A program made the position numbers and the translations under genes. The notes below the pieces were generated by a model, which was given only the letters and a program-made list of their open reading frames with translations, made no database searches and had not been told where the DNA came from. Positions 62,612-64,000 of a stretch of 64,000 bases of DNA are shown here, piece after piece (position 1 is the first letter of the stretch; the number at the start of each line of letters is the position of its first letter). The DNA is from AC-37 sp036389835 (lineage in GTDB: Bacteria > Actinomycetota > Thermoleophilia > Solirubrobacterales > Thermoleophilaceae): positions 1 to 64,000 of the forward strand of contig DASVWC010000087.1 of NCBI GenBank assembly GCA_036389835.1, written 5' to 3'.

Positions 62612-63397
62612 GTGGACCTGGAGGGACGTCACACAGTCGTGACCGGCGCGGCCAGCGGCATCGGCCGCGCGCTCGCGCTGCGCTTCGCCGAGGAGGGCGC
62701 GCGGGCGGTCACGGTCGCCGACTACAACCTCGAGGGCGCCCAGGAGGTGGCCGAGGCGATCGGCGGCCTCGCCGTCCGGATCGACGCGGGCAGGGAGGAG
62801 GACGTGCGGGCGCTCGTGGACCGGGCCACCGAGGCCAACGGCCCGATCGACCTCTTCTTCTCGAACGCCGGCATCCCCGGCCCGCCCGGCGGCCCCGAGG
62901 TGGGCACGGCGGAGGAGTGGGACACCACCTGGCGCGTGAACGTGATGGCCCACGTGTGGGCCGCCCACGCGCTGCTGCCCGAGATGGTCGAGCGCGGCGA
63001 CGGCTACCTCGCCAACACGGCGTCAGCGGCCGGCCTGCTGACGCAGGTCTCCGCCCTCGCCTACAGCGCCACGAAGTCCGCCGCGGTCTCGGTCGCCGAG
63101 TGGCTCCACATCAACTACGGCGACGCCGGGATCAAGGTGTCCTGCCTCTGCCCGCAGGGCGTCCGCACGCCGATGCTCGACGCAGCGATGGAGGAGCCCG
63201 CCGGGGCCGCCGCACTCGCCGCGGGCGGCTTCCTCGAGCCCGAGGAGGTGGCGGCCGCCGTGGTGGAGGGCATCCGCGCGGAGCGCTTCCTCATCCTCCC
63301 GCACGAGGAGGTCGCGAAGTTCCTCGCGCTCAAGGGCGCCGACCCCGAGCGCTGGCTCGCGGGCATGCGCCGCATCGTGCGCGACGCGCGCGGCTAG
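62612..63397 (+). CDS. Short-chain dehydrogenase/reductase
   Basis: 261 residues, GTG start. Classical SDR: TVVTGAASGIGRALALRF (cofactor loop), ADYN at the end of strand 2 (aspartate, NAD-type preference), FSNAGIPG, NTASAAGLLTQVSALAYSATKSA with the S, Y-x-x-x-K catalytic set, and CLCPQGVRTPM. Substrate unknown. A short divergent gap to the patatin gene suggests shared control but not necessarily shared function. Confidence 0.9.
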   Translation: MDLEGRHTVVTGAASGIGRALALRFAEEGARAVTVADYNLEGAQEVAEAIGGLAVRIDAGREEDVRALVDRATEANGPIDLFFSNAGIPGPPGGPEVGTAEEWDTTWRVNVMAHVWAAHALLPEMVERGDGYLANTASAAGLLTQVSALAYSATKSAAVSVAEWLHINYGDAGIKVSCLCPQGVRTPMLDAAMEEPAGAAALAAGGFLEPEEVAAAVVEGIRAERFLILPHEEVAKFLALKGADPERWLAGMRRIVRDARG

Positions 63398-63410
63398 ACG
63401 GCCGCGAGGG

Positions 63411-64000
63411 TTACGGGCCGGTCCAGCCGCTCGCGTAGCACGGGCGGGCGCCGCAGACGTCGATCACCCGGCCGCCGATCCTCAGGAACTCCGACTTCTG
63501 CACGCGCGCGATCGGCGTGCCGCGCGGTCCGCTGTGCGGGTCGCGGCCCGCCTCCGGCGGCACGTTCTCGTTCGGCGGCGGCGGCGTGCCCGCCGTGGTC
63601 TTGCCGTCGGCGAGCGTCCGGAACGGCCCCGTGTCCCACAGGACGATCGCCGAGCCGTCGAACGGGAACGCGGAGATCTTCGGGACGCCGAAGATGGGGT
63701 CGCCGCGGTCGAGGTCGCGCCCCGGGTCCGCCCACGGCGCGCGCGCCGACGCCCCGATCGTGCGCGCCTCGCTCTCCGCCGTGAGCTGCGAGACCTGGTG
63801 GTCGCCGAGCGCGACGTGCATCAGCACCTTGTGCGGCGGCGTGTTCGCGGGCGGGTCGCTGGTCATGTGGTTCGCGTAGCCGTTCGCCTCGCCGCGGTCC
63901 CAGAGCGTCTGCAGCAGCGACAGCACGAGCTCGCGCTGGATCTGGTTCGGATACGACTCGTACAGCGCGTAGGCGTACTCGGGCAGGAAGCTCTCCGGGT
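63411..64000 (-). CDS. C-terminal part of an unknown protein, cut by the window end
   Basis: The minus frame is open to the edge (about 195 codons visible; the 5' part lies beyond 64000). It reads LPEYAYALYESYPNQIQREL, LSLLQTLWDRGEANGYANHM, HKVLMHVALGDHQVSQLTAE and ends with CGARPCYASGWTGP, two cysteines near the end that may bond. It could be the end of a secreted alpha/beta-hydrolase-like protein (GDHQV as a late acid/histidine loop), but this is a guess. A GTG at 63926 is in frame and should not be taken as the start. Confidence 0.6.
   Translation of the reverse strand, partial: PESFLPEYAYALYESYPNQIQRELVLSLLQTLWDRGEANGYANHMTSDPPANTPPHKVLMHVALGDHQVSQLTAESEARTIGASARAPWADPGRDLDRGDPIFGVPKISAFPFDGSAIVLWDTGPFRTLADGKTTAGTPPPPNENVPPEAGRDPHSGPRGTPIARVQKSEFLRIGGRVIDVCGARPCYASGWTGP

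Overview
The window is a very GC-rich bacterial chromosome segment with dense gene packing, many GTG/TTG starts, several promoters that sit 6-9 bases in front of a start codon (leaderless-type) and Actinobacteria-typical proteins (DUF2510 domains, PadR-MMPL, delta-60/PKD secreted proteins). It fits an actinobacterium, most likely of the Thermoleophilia/Solirubrobacterales type; that placement is inference from gene style, not from a marker gene.

Layout. 1-2101: the tail of an envelope polysaccharide or glycolipid locus (GT2 glycosyltransferase, sugar-phosphate transferase, ATP-grasp ligase). 2098-4558: a secreted PGRP-type amidase and an alpha/beta hydrolase. 4681-10224: an ECF sigma factor carrying its own zinc-finger anti-sigma-like extension, then a very large secreted subtilase with FG-GAP repeats. 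10172-14005: a PadR regulator with an MMPL exporter, a well-formed operator, and a divergent DUF2510 protein. 14159-16688: an unknown secreted protein and a Tat-type flavin amine oxidase.

16811-29112 is the most striking region: a compact hybrid lipid/PKS/NRPS locus. It encodes ACP-KS, then AT-DH-KR-ACP-Cy-A-PCP-TR, a type II thioesterase and a separate fatty acyl-AMP ligase. Read together, a fatty acid is activated, extended once to an enoyl chain, condensed with cysteine (near-canonical Cys code), cyclised to a thiazoline by a Cy domain (DxxxxDxxS) and released by reduction. The predicted product is an alkenyl-thiazoline aldehyde or alcohol. The KS and AT lie in different frames at the natural KS-AT linker.

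29036-37527: an opposing operon (beta-lactamase-like hydrolase, acyl-CoA ligase, GFA protein), a polytopic membrane protein, a luciferase-like monooxygenase, a secreted LVIVD-like protein, and an XRE/nucleotidyltransferase toxin-antitoxin-like pair. 37605-42416: a selenocysteine formate dehydrogenase operon with an in-frame UGA followed by a hairpin whose loop is GGUCU, plus iron-sulfur and NrfD-like subunits; the alpha gene also has one apparent single-base deletion. 42426-50069: a hemopexin/phage-tail-lysozyme fusion, a 2OG-Fe oxygenase, a BNR protein, PrsW protease, a delta-60/PKD secreted protein and tRNA-Ala(CGC). 50189-56317: a GGDEF cyclase, a conserved acidic protein, glutamate dehydrogenase and a PQQ-like propeller protein.

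56357-61500 looks like accessory DNA next to tRNA-Ala(UGC): degenerate copies of the tRNA 3' end, a perfect 20-bp direct repeat around an SDR gene, and a run of small genes (DUF4267-like, KTSC, DUF4160-DUF2442 fusion) with less extreme GC. The window ends with a patatin, an SDR and a gene cut by the window edge.
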